Shown here: positions 8,114 through 15,156 of the stretch, piece by piece
Layout: each line of letters starts with the position of its first letter
Numbering within the stretch: position 1 is the stretch's first letter
NCBI GenBank assembly: GCA_030611945.1
Contig: JAUWOV010000033.1
Coordinates: 1 to 18,414, forward strand
Direction: 5' to 3'
From: a bacterium
GTDB lineage: Bacteria > JAHJDO01
DNA: 18,414 bases
Notes under the pieces: generated by a model
Seen by the model: the letters and a program-made list of their open reading frames with translations, nothing else
What the model was told of the DNA's origin: nothing
Databases searched by the model: none
Position numbers and translations under genes: made by a program

Positions 8114-8142
8114 ACGTAACCGGCGGACAGGAAATGAGATGA
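8105..8142 (+). pseudogene. Direct repeat copy 2: orphan 3' tail of an SDR gene
   Basis: In frame from 8107 this reads AINVTGGQEMR then stop, identical in protein to the end of the SDR gene at 2867-3661. The DNA differs only at two silent positions. Here it overlaps the fucI stop at one end and the PHP gene ATG at the other (ATGA, 8139-8142). It is too short to be a gene. It marks the place where an SDR gene once ran directly into the PHP gene. GGACAGGAAATGAG also provides that gene's likely ribosome site, which may be why it persists. Confidence 0.85.
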
Positions 8143-9329
8143 TAGAAGAACTAGAAACTCGTCTTGATAATTTTGATAAAAACGTAAGAAAAAACGCCCT
8201 CTTAGAACTTATCAAACTTAAAAAAGACGGAAAAGTTAAATGGGCAGAGGAAAAAGAAATTTCAAATATGCATTGTCACAGCTTTTTTTCATTTAATGGG
8301 TATGGATACTCGCCAATAAAGATAGCGTGGATATGCAAGAAAAATGGCATTAAGCTCTGCCAAATAGTGGACTTTGATGTTCTGGATGGAATTGAAGAGT
8401 TTTTTTATGCAACTGACCTATTAAATTTAAGAGCGTCTGTAGGGATAGAAACCAGAGTTTTTATCCCTGAACTTAAAGATAAAGAGATAAATTCTCCCGG
8501 AGAGCCTGGAATCTACTACTTAATGGGCGTGGGATTTACAAAACTTCCATCTCCTGAATCCCCTGCCAATAAGATATTAAAAGATATGTCTCATCGAGCA
8601 CATATGCGAACAAGAAAAATGGTCGATATGTTGAATGATTATCTGAGCGACATAAGAGTTGAGTATAATACAGACGTTATTCCATTGACTCCAAATGGCA
8701 ACGTCACGGAAAGACACATCTTAAGAGCCTTTTATAATAAATCAAAAGATGTTTTTCAAAACACCGAAAGCTTCATCAGATATTGGACATCAAAACTTTC
8801 CGTGCAGGAAAAGGATATCAGTAATGGTCTGGATAATCCCCATGTTTTATGCGGAATAATTCGTCCAAAGCTTATGAAAAAGGATGGGATTGCTTATATA
8901 AAACCCACCTCAGCGACCTTTCCAGAGGTTCAAACAGCAAATAAAATGATAACAGAATTGGACGGAATACCATGCGCAACATGGCTTAATGGACTCTCTG
9001 ACGGTGAGAAAAATCTGGAGGAATTACTTGATCTATTAATCAGCAAGGGAATTTCAATGATGAACATAATCCCTGATAGAAACTATAATATAAGGAATCC
9101 AGATGAAAAAAGGATTAAAGTAAAAAATCTCTATAAAGCTGTGGAGATTGCAAAAAAGCTTAATCTTCCTATAATAGCAGGCACAGAAATGAACAAGTTT
9201 GGACAGAAACTTGTTGATGATTTTAATTCCGAAGAACTAAGTCCAATCAGAAAAGTTTTCATGGATGGGGCATATTTTTTACATAACCATACATTAAGGC
9301 AAATTGGAGAAAGGGAAAAAGCAAAATGA
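8139..9329 (+). CDS. PHP-domain-like metalloenzyme of unknown substrate
   Basis: 396 residues from the ATG at 8139, chosen because it sits in the ATGA overlap with the SDR tail and has a purine-rich site upstream. The longer frame from 8079 would overlap fucI. A short N-terminal helix leads into a PHP-type start with H45 and H47 (NMHCHSF). The usual TDHD motif is VDFD here (78-80 DFD), so one canonical histidine is Phe. E104 (GIE) sits where a metal-ligand glutamate is expected. Later stretches include HRAHMRTRKMVDML and, near the C terminus, GTEMNKFGQ and LHNHT. PHP proteins are usually phosphoesterases. Its place before the aldolase, with a 4-base overlap, suggests sugar-phosphate work. A lactonase or other hydrolase is also possible. 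Confidence 0.6.
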   Translation: MIEELETRLDNFDKNVRKNALLELIKLKKDGKVKWAEEKEISNMHCHSFFSFNGYGYSPIKIAWICKKNGIKLCQIVDFDVLDGIEEFFYATDLLNLRASVGIETRVFIPELKDKEINSPGEPGIYYLMGVGFTKLPSPESPANKILKDMSHRAHMRTRKMVDMLNDYLSDIRVEYNTDVIPLTPNGNVTERHILRAFYNKSKDVFQNTESFIRYWTSKLSVQEKDISNGLDNPHVLCGIIRPKLMKKDGIAYIKPTSATFPEVQTANKMITELDGIPCATWLNGLSDGEKNLEELLDLLISKGISMMNIIPDRNYNIRNPDEKRIKVKNLYKAVEIAKKLNLPIIAGTEMNKFGQKLVDDFNSEELSPIRKVFMDGAYFLHNHTLRQIGEREKAK

Positions 9330-9991
9330 AGAATGTTGAACTTAAAAAACAGTTAGTAGAAATCGGTAAGAAGATTGCCGACAAAGGATTGGTTGTAGGT
9401 CCTGGTGGCAACATAAGTGCACGAGTTGACAATATTGTTTATATGAAAGCCAGCGGCATTTGTTTTGAAGAGGCAAAAGAATCAGACTATATAGGGGTTG
9501 ATTTAAAAACCGGCGATATTGTAGATGGAAGCAAAAAACCTACATGTGAAATCGCCATGCATTTAGGTTGTTATCTTGAAAGAAATGATGTCTCCGCGGT
9601 AATTCATACTCATCCTAGTATTGCTACTGCGGTTGGAATGCAGGACGTAACACTTAGCCCTTTTACACCGGATCTTGCCGCATTAGCAGGCAATGTTCCA
9701 ACTATAAAATACGTAGTCCCAGGAGGAAAAGAACTGGCAGAAGAAATAAGAAAGGTTATAAAAAAACATAGCTCTGTCCTGATGTGCAACCATGGGCTGC
9801 TGACTGTTGGCTCAAATCTCAGGGAAGCTTATTACAGAACTCTCCTTATTGAAGATGCTTGCAAAACGTTCGTAGTGGCAAAGTCACTGGGCAGAATGAA
9901 ATTCTTTACAAAAAAGCAAGCAGAACAGATTAATAATATGAAAGCAGAATCTTATAGAAAAATGCTGTTAAAAGAAGAAAAACATAAATAA
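9326..9991 (+). CDS. fucA: Class II aldolase, L-fuculose-1-phosphate aldolase type
   Basis: 221 residues, close to enteric FucA (215). It cleaves L-fuculose-1-phosphate to dihydroxyacetone phosphate and L-lactaldehyde using zinc. GPGGNIS (about 24-30) binds phosphate. H94 and H96 (HTHP) and H156 (NHG) are the zinc ligands, and E75 (KPTCEIAMH) is the catalytic acid. All match the family's order and spacing. The start overlaps the PHP stop (ATGA), so translation is coupled. It ends the catabolic operon; no convincing terminator hairpin follows. The related L-ribulose-5-phosphate epimerase and rhamnulose-phosphate aldolase share the fold, but the fucose neighbours favour FucA. Confidence 0.85.
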   Translation: MKNVELKKQLVEIGKKIADKGLVVGPGGNISARVDNIVYMKASGICFEEAKESDYIGVDLKTGDIVDGSKKPTCEIAMHLGCYLERNDVSAVIHTHPSIATAVGMQDVTLSPFTPDLAALAGNVPTIKYVVPGGKELAEEIRKVIKKHSSVLMCNHGLLTVGSNLREAYYRTLLIEDACKTFVVAKSLGRMKFFTKKQAEQINNMKAESYRKMLLKEEKHK

Positions 9992-10197
9992 AAAATCTAT
10001 CAGAAGCTTATCAAAAGAAAGTGGAGTTTTGTCTAAGCACTCCTAAAAAAATACTTGAGCGCTATCCCCTTTCTTAAATTTCCCCTCAATTTCATCCAAT
10101 TGATGTTATCTATAGGATTTATCTCAGGAGGATAGCTTTATTATTTTTGTGTAGATTTTTGTATTAACTAATGCTAGAATTTCAAGTGGGTTTTTTA
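9992..10197. other. Intergenic region between the two functional blocks
   Basis: About 200 bp with no gene I can support. A weak inverted pair, GGAGT and ACTCC, lies near 10024-10044 without a following T-run. On the minus strand a 34-codon open stretch (10036-10137) contains SYPPEINPIDNINW, but it has stops at both ends and I do not recognise it. The region probably separates unrelated transcripts and may be decayed sequence. Confidence 0.5.
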
Positions 10198-10370
10198 CGT
10201 GAGGCAAGTCGCGTGGTTGAAAAGAAATAGGCAGTATTATAAAAGTTGTTAGAAAATTTTATGAAAGTCATAAATTACTTGCTCAGTATAAAAAAGCATC
10301 TCGAAAAAATGCCGAACAATCGGTTAAATTTGCTGAATATGTTTCCGAAATTAGTGAAGAGATTATTTGA
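10198..10370 (+). pseudogene. Decayed C-terminal remnant, probably of a GT4 glycosyltransferase
   Basis: A 49-codon frame without any start codon runs from 10221 to the TGA at 10368-10370. It contains IIKVVRKFYESHKLLAQ and then YKKASRKNAEQSVKFAEY. That resembles the closing helices of GT4 glycosyltransferases (pattern AIxxxYxxPELLxxMGxNARxxAE). Just upstream in another frame, 10198-10227 reads REASRVVEKK, like the GEAxxLIEExGxG segment that precedes it in the family. About ten residues seem lost between the two parts, along with a frame change. The remnant overlaps the pglC start by 32 bases, a normal gene order (GT4 then pglC) for glycan loci. Assignment is by eye and tentative. It could be chance sequence, but the absence of any start and the good helix pattern favour a truncated gene. 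Confidence 0.4.
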
Positions 10371-10938
10371 TTTATTTAGCGCCTGCATTGGGTTGATTTT
10401 TCTTGTACCTATTTTGATTGTTGTTGGTATTATTATTAGGTTTAAGATTGGTTCACCTGTTTTTTTTCGTCAAGCACGGCCAGGGCTGAAAAGCAAGCCT
10501 TTTATCATTTATAAGTTTCGCACTATGACAGATGAACGAGATGAAAAGGGAAAATTGTTGCCGGATGGCGTAAGGCTGAGTGATTTTGGGCAGTTTTTGC
10601 GTAAGGTCAGCATAGATGAATTGCCTGAAATTTTCAATGTTATTAAGGGTAATATGAGCATTGTTGGACCAAGGCCTTTGCTTATGCAGTATCTTAATCG
10701 CTATACACCCGAGCAGATAAGACGCCATGAAGTAAAACCCGGGATTACTGGTTGGGCGCAGGTCAATGGCAGGAATGCTATTTCTTGGGAAGATAAATTT
10801 AAGTTGGATGTGTGGTATGTTGATAATTGGTCGCTGTTGTTGGATGCGAAGATTATGTTTATGACTGTTGGAAAAATTTTAAAACGAGAAGGGATTAGTC
10901 AGCCGGGGCAGGTAACGATGGAAGAGTTTTTTGCTTAG
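10339..10938 (+). CDS. pglC: PglC-type monotopic phosphoglycosyl transferase (initiating sugar transferase)
   Basis: 199 residues from the ATG at 10339. It transfers a phospho-sugar, typically UDP-diNAcBac or a related N-acetylated sugar, to undecaprenyl phosphate on the inner face of the cytoplasmic membrane. From this start the protein aligns with Campylobacter PglC without offset. The membrane segment spans about 12-34 with P24, the proline of the re-entrant helix. The catalytic pair is D93-E94 in SIDELPEIFN. YKFRTMTDERDEKG, VGPRPLL, and KPGITGWAQVNGRNAISW are all characteristic. A TTG or ATG start further upstream (10246 or 10261) would add a poorly conserved extension overlapping the upstream remnant. 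No strong ribosome site is visible, so coupling to the old upstream gene is likely. Confidence 0.9.
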   Translation: MFPKLVKRLFDLFSACIGLIFLVPILIVVGIIIRFKIGSPVFFRQARPGLKSKPFIIYKFRTMTDERDEKGKLLPDGVRLSDFGQFLRKVSIDELPEIFNVIKGNMSIVGPRPLLMQYLNRYTPEQIRRHEVKPGITGWAQVNGRNAISWEDKFKLDVWYVDNWSLLLDAKIMFMTVGKILKREGISQPGQVTMEEFFA

Positions 10939-10944
10939 GTAAAA

Positions 10945-11964
10945 ATGCAAGATTTGAAGAATAAAAAAAGGAAAAGAAATTTGATTAGATTGCTGTTTTC
11001 ATCTGCAGGGCGCAGGGTGGAATTGGTCAATTGCTTTAGACAGGCTGCGCGTGGTTTGAATATTAATCTTGAAGTAATTGCAATAGATATGGATCCTTTG
11101 TGGAGCCCTGCTTGTCAAGTGGCAGATTATGCTTATAAAGTGCCTCATTGTACCTCTTCAGATTTTTTAAACGACGTGTTGGATATTTGCAAACGGCATG
11201 AAGTTGATATGATAATACCCACTATTGACACGGAATTGATTGGTTATGCAGAGAATCGAGAACACTTTTCGGAAAATGGAACAGAAATTCTTGTATCCTC
11301 TGTTGATTTTGTTCGTGTAACACGAGACAAGGAAGAAACCGCGCATATTTTAAGTAACAATGGAATATCAGCGCCACGCACTTGGAATATGCAGGACACC
11401 CATAATTTGGAATTCCCGTTGTTAATAAAACCAAGAGACGGATCATGTAGTAACGGTATATATATTGTTAATTCCAAGAATGAATTATTGAGAAAAGATA
11501 TAGATAATGATTTGTATATCGCACAGGAAATCTGTCAAGGAAGAGAGTTTACAGTGAACTGTTTTTACGATCGTTTAAAGGGTTGCGTAGGTTGCGTGCC
11601 ACACTTTCGGAAATTTATGCGTGCAGGAGAAGTCTGCTTTGCGGAAACTGTACGGATTCCCAAATTCAAAGTGTTCGCCGATAAGCTTTATGAGATATTC
11701 TCTGAAATTTATGGGTGCATTTGCTTTCAAGGATTTCAGGATGATTCCGGCAATGTAAGCATTTTTGAAATCAATGCACGCTTCGGCGGTGGGTATCCGA
11801 TTTGTGATAAGGCAGGTGGCACATTCGCAAGATGGATTCTTCAGGATTTACGTGGCGAAGTTCCAGATTATCATAACAATTGGCAAGAGGGCATTCGGAT
11901 GCTTCGATATGATGCGGCTGTATTTATTGAAATAGTCAGGAAGATGCATGCAAGTCATAAGTAA
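10945..11964 (+). CDS. ATP-grasp enzyme of a polysaccharide locus (PylC/CarB-like)
   Basis: 339 residues. ATP-grasp enzymes join a carboxylate to an amine or other nucleophile through an acyl-phosphate. A Rossmann-like N-terminal domain (LLFSSAGRRVELV, then AIDMDPLWSP and IIPTIDTEL) is followed by the ATP-binding lobes. FPLLIKPRDGSCSNGIYIV carries the nucleotide-binding lysine, YIAQEICQGREFTV is the hinge, and FEINARFGGGYPI the metal-binding strand with Glu and Asn. It starts 6 bases after pglC and overlaps the dehydratase gene by 17 bases, so it belongs to this operon. Such proteins are frequent beside PglC-type transferases and may add an amino acid or similar group to a sugar (inference). 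The substrate is unknown. Confidence 0.75.
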   Translation: MQDLKNKKRKRNLIRLLFSSAGRRVELVNCFRQAARGLNINLEVIAIDMDPLWSPACQVADYAYKVPHCTSSDFLNDVLDICKRHEVDMIIPTIDTELIGYAENREHFSENGTEILVSSVDFVRVTRDKEETAHILSNNGISAPRTWNMQDTHNLEFPLLIKPRDGSCSNGIYIVNSKNELLRKDIDNDLYIAQEICQGREFTVNCFYDRLKGCVGCVPHFRKFMRAGEVCFAETVRIPKFKVFADKLYEIFSEIYGCICFQGFQDDSGNVSIFEINARFGGGYPICDKAGGTFARWILQDLRGEVPDYHNNWQEGIRMLRYDAAVFIEIVRKMHASHK

Positions 11965-14215
11965 CAAATACAGAAGAGGCTGGAAGGAAAGTTTAGTCTT
12001 AGCAACAGATATATTCCTTATTATCTTTTGCTATGTAGCTTCTTATTTTATCAGATTTGATGGAATGCCCCCTGAGAAATATCTGGATATAATGATTAAA
12101 ATATTTCCACTTGTGTTGATATCGCAGTTAATGGCTTTATTTTATTTTAAACTTCATAAAAGCATATGGCACTATGCCAGCATAAGAGATTTAACGCAAA
12201 TAATAAAAGCGGTAAGTATAAGTTCAGTGGTAATTGTAGCGTTTGTAATGGTTCTGCACATTGGACATCCGCGTTCAGTGTTTATAATCGACTGGCTGTT
12301 GCTTATTATAGGCTTAAGTGGAGTAAGGTTTATTATCCGCCTTACAAGACCCATTAGGCGGCGACAGTCAAACAGCAACGGGAATGGTCGCAGAAAAAAA
12401 CTCCTTATTGTCGGAGCCGGTGATGCTGGGGAGATGATATTAAGGGATGTAATTTATCGTTATGGCCGAGGTTATGATGTAATTGGCATTATAGATGATG
12501 ACTATAAAAAACATAGAAGGCGCATCCACGGTGTTACAGTTCTGGGAACAAGATCGGATATACCGGACATTGTCAGAAATAAGAATGTAGAAGAAATAAT
12601 TATAGCCATTCCCTCTCTCGCTCCAGACCAGATGCGCGATATTGTAAATTTCTGTATAAAAAGTGGAGCAAAATACAGAACAGTTCCCAGTATTTCTGAT
12701 GTAATTGGCGGAACCATAAAGGTGAAAGAGTTGCGAGAAATAAGGATTGAAGATCTTCTCAAAAGAGATGAAGTGTTTCTCAATAGGGGAAAAATAGAGA
12801 GCTATATTAGGGAAAAAAGTGTACTTATTACTGGCGCTGGCGGCTCAATAGGTTCAGAGTTGGCGAGGCAAGTAGCAAGGTTATCGCCTGGAAAATTAAT
12901 TCTTTTTGAGAAATCTGAAAATGTGCTCTTTTATATAGATATGGAGCTTGGAGACCTTTTCCCTGCTATTCGGAAAACCGCTGTCATCGGCGATATATGC
13001 GATAAAAAAAGAGTAGAAGAGGTATTTGCGAAATGTAAGCCGCAGATTATCTTTCACGCAGCAGCTCATAAACACGTTCCGCTCATGGAGAAAAATTCTA
13101 TGGAAGCAATTAAAAATAATGTTTTTGGGACAAAAGTTATAGTGGATGAGGCTATAAACTGTGGAGTTGAACGGTTTATCATGCTTTCTACCGATAAAGC
13201 AGTTGAGCCTACAAGCCTTATGGGTGTCTCTAAAAAGATTAGTGAGATGCTCGTGACCAGTCTTGCTAAAAAGCACCAAACCAAGTTTATGGCAGTAAGA
13301 TTTGGCAATGTGCTCGGCAGCGAAGGGAGCGTTATTCCCACGTTTAAAAAACAGATAGAAAAAGGAGGTCCTGTTACCATAACCCATCCCGATATAAAAA
13401 GATATTTTATGACAATAGCCGAGGCTGCGGGGCTTGTCATGGAAGCTGGCGCGATAGGACAAGGTGGCGAAATATTCATTCTGGAAATGGGCAGACAGAT
13501 AAAGATAGTTGACCTTGCGCGCGACATGATAAAACTTTCAGGTTTAAAACCGAGTATGGATATTAAGATAAAATTTACAGGTCTGAGACCCGGCGAGAAG
13601 ATGTATGAAGCTCTTATTGCAGACAACGAAGTAATGTTCGCAACGGATAATAAAAAAATAATGGTTTTAGAAGCGCCAAAAGAAAACCAGCATAGTATTT
13701 TTGAGGATATAAAGACTCTGGAGGAAATCGTAGGCGGCAGCTCTATGAATATGCTTATAGAAAAGTTGAAAGAAATTGTTCCGGATTACAGACCAAGTAG
13801 GCAGATTCTCGGCGTTCTTCAAAAGGCAAAGGATCTGGATAGGGAAATAAATATTCTCATTGTTGATGACGAAAAAATAGTTCAGGATTTGCTGCGCAAA
13901 TTTCTGGATGGCAGGGGATATAATACCCTTTTAGCGTCTAATGGAAGAAAGGCACTGGATGTTATCAAAACTAATAACGTGCAGATCGCAATTATTGATA
14001 TAAAGTTGTCCGGATTTATGGACGGTTTGCAGCTGTTAAAACACATAAAGAAGATAAATGGGAATATAGAGGTGATAATAATCACTGGGTTCAGTACCGA
14101 GAGAACAAAGAAGCTCAGTAGACGTTTAGGAGCTTACGCCTATCTTGAAAAACCGTTTGATTTGGCAGATGTAAGAAGACATATTGAAGATGCTTTAAAT
14201 AAAGTGGTATCGTGA
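11948..14215 (+). CDS. Membrane UDP-GlcNAc 4,6-dehydratase (PglF/CapD type) fused to a response-regulator receiver domain
   Basis: 755 residues, about 100 more than PglF/WbpM-type proteins. Four membrane helices lie in about 10-140, then a CoA-binding-like Rossmann domain (LLIVGAGDAGEMILRD, near 153-168). The catalytic extended SDR has TGAGGSIGSE from T295, then T415-D416-K417, with M425 and K429 where ordinary SDRs have Tyr-x3-Lys; the Thr to Met spacing of ten matches PglF. This family makes UDP-4-keto-6-deoxy-GlcNAc, the precursor of bacillosamine, QuiNAc or FucNAc. After the usual closing VPDYRPS and a linker of about 25 residues, a complete CheY-like domain spans about 634-752. It has acidic D640-D641, phospho-acceptor D684, T713 and K735. 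A nucleotide-sugar enzyme carrying an intact receiver is unusual. The gene overlaps the ATP-grasp gene by 17 bases. Confidence 0.9.
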   Translation: MQVISNKYRRGWKESLVLATDIFLIIFCYVASYFIRFDGMPPEKYLDIMIKIFPLVLISQLMALFYFKLHKSIWHYASIRDLTQIIKAVSISSVVIVAFVMVLHIGHPRSVFIIDWLLLIIGLSGVRFIIRLTRPIRRRQSNSNGNGRRKKLLIVGAGDAGEMILRDVIYRYGRGYDVIGIIDDDYKKHRRRIHGVTVLGTRSDIPDIVRNKNVEEIIIAIPSLAPDQMRDIVNFCIKSGAKYRTVPSISDVIGGTIKVKELREIRIEDLLKRDEVFLNRGKIESYIREKSVLITGAGGSIGSELARQVARLSPGKLILFEKSENVLFYIDMELGDLFPAIRKTAVIGDICDKKRVEEVFAKCKPQIIFHAAAHKHVPLMEKNSMEAIKNNVFGTKVIVDEAINCGVERFIMLSTDKAVEPTSLMGVSKKISEMLVTSLAKKHQTKFMAVRFGNVLGSEGSVIPTFKKQIEKGGPVTITHPDIKRYFMTIAEAAGLVMEAGAIGQGGEIFILEMGRQIKIVDLARDMIKLSGLKPSMDIKIKFTGLRPGEKMYEALIADNEVMFATDNKKIMVLEAPKENQHSIFEDIKTLEEIVGGSSMNMLIEKLKEIVPDYRPSRQILGVLQKAKDLDREINILIVDDEKIVQDLLRKFLDGRGYNTLLASNGRKALDVIKTNNVQIAIIDIKLSGFMDGLQLLKHIKKINGNIEVIIITGFSTERTKKLSRRLGAYAYLEKPFDLADVRRHIEDALNKVVS

Positions 14216-14226
14216 AGCATAGCCCT

Positions 14227-15156
14227 TTACCTTGTTCTAAAATACTCAATTGTGTTCCTAAGCCCTTGTTGAATGCTAATAACAGACTCCCAGTCAAGCT
14301 CTTTTTTTGCCTTGGAGATATCAGGCCTGCGCACTTTGGGATCATTAACAGGCAGAGGCTTAAAGATAATCTTGCTTTTACTTCCTGTGATTTGAATTAT
14401 TTGTTTTGCAAAATCTAAAATCGTCATCTCAGCCGGATTTCCTATGTTTACAGGAGTATTCACGCCTGAAAGAAGTAACCTATATACTCCTTCCACAAGA
14501 TCGGAGATATAACAAAAGCTGCGTGTTTGTGTTCCTTTTCCAAAAACCGCAAGAGCTTTGTTTCTTAAAGCCTGATTTATAAATGCTGGGACTACTCTCC
14601 CGTCATTTATTCGCATTCTAGGTCCATATGTATTAAAAATTCTTACAATTCTTGTTGAAATCTTATGAAAGCGCTGATAAGCCATAGTCATGGACTCTGC
14701 AAATCTCTTTGCCTCATCATAAACCCCGCGAGGTCCAATAGGGTTTACATTGCCCCAGTAAGTTTCCGGTTGTGGATTAACCAGAGGATCTCCATACACT
14801 TCAGACGTAGAGGCAAGTAAAAACACAGCTTTTTTCTCTTTAGCAAGACCAAGCGCATTATGCGTTCCCAGAGAGCCTACTTTTAATGTTTGAATTGGCA
14901 GCTCAAGATAGTCAATTGGACTTGCTGGGGAAGCAAAATGCAGAATATAATCAAGCTTTCCCTTAATATTAATATAATTAGTAACATCGTGTCTTATAAA
15001 TGTAAAATTCTTATTCTGCCGTATATGAGCAATGTTATCTTCGCTTCCTGTTATTAAGTTATCCATACAGATTACACGATAGTCTTTGCCTAACAGAAAG
15101 TCGCAAAAATGCGACCCTATAAAGCCAGCGCCGCCTGTGATCAGGACTGTTTTCAT
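14227..15156 (-). CDS. uxs: UDP-glucuronate decarboxylase (UDP-xylose synthase)
   Basis: 309 residues, an extended SDR that oxidises and decarboxylates UDP-glucuronate to UDP-xylose. Cofactor motif TGGAGFIG lies at the N terminus. The UXS signature [19 protein letters not shown], and [21 protein letters not shown] (catalytic Tyr and Lys) are all present, followed by [13 protein letters not shown]. The domain that binds UDP-glucuronate is complete, and there is no N-terminal membrane extension, so the enzyme is cytosolic as in most bacteria. The ATG overlaps the end of the preceding epimerase gene by 4 bases, with AAGGAT 8 bases upstream. Its substrate would come from the UDP-glucose dehydrogenase at the head of this operon. 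The stop is 11 bp from the convergent dehydratase stop. Confidence 0.92.
   Translation of the reverse strand: MKTVLITGGAGFIGSHFCDFLLGKDYRVICMDNLITGSEDNIAHIRQNKNFTFIRHDVTNYINIKGKLDYILHFASPASPIDYLELPIQTLKVGSLGTHNALGLAKEKKAVFLLASTSEVYGDPLVNPQPETYWGNVNPIGPRGVYDEAKRFAESMTMAYQRFHKISTRIVRIFNTYGPRMRINDGRVVPAFINQALRNKALAVFGKGTQTRSFCYISDLVEGVYRLLLSGVNTPVNIGNPAEMTILDFAKQIIQITGSKSKIIFKPLPVNDPKVRRPDISKAKKELDWESVISIQQGLRNTIEYFRTR

Noticed and set aside
8079-8138. Extended start for the PHP-domain gene
   Set aside because: The extra 20 residues overlap fucI and derive from the fucI end and SDR-tail DNA in another frame. The ATG at 8139 has the coupling overlap.
3624-8142. Composite transposon or integron-like element using the 38-bp repeats as att sites
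   Set aside because: No integrase, recombinase or transposase lies between them, and the repeat is ordinary coding sequence of the SDR gene.
10036-10137. Minus-strand 34-codon stretch with PPEINPIDNINW, considered as an IS630-type transposase end
   Set aside because: Spacing from NPI to Trp differs from the transposase motif, it has stops on both sides, and no inverted repeats or other transposase parts are nearby.
10246-10338. Upstream TTG/ATG starts for pglC
   Set aside because: From 10339 the catalytic pair falls at D93-E94 and the proline at 24, matching PglC. The extension overlaps the glycosyltransferase remnant in another frame.
12896-13626. Two long minus-strand open frames (about 186-188 codons) opposite the dehydratase gene
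   Set aside because: They overlap each other and a strongly conserved plus-strand catalytic domain, and their translations show no family motif.
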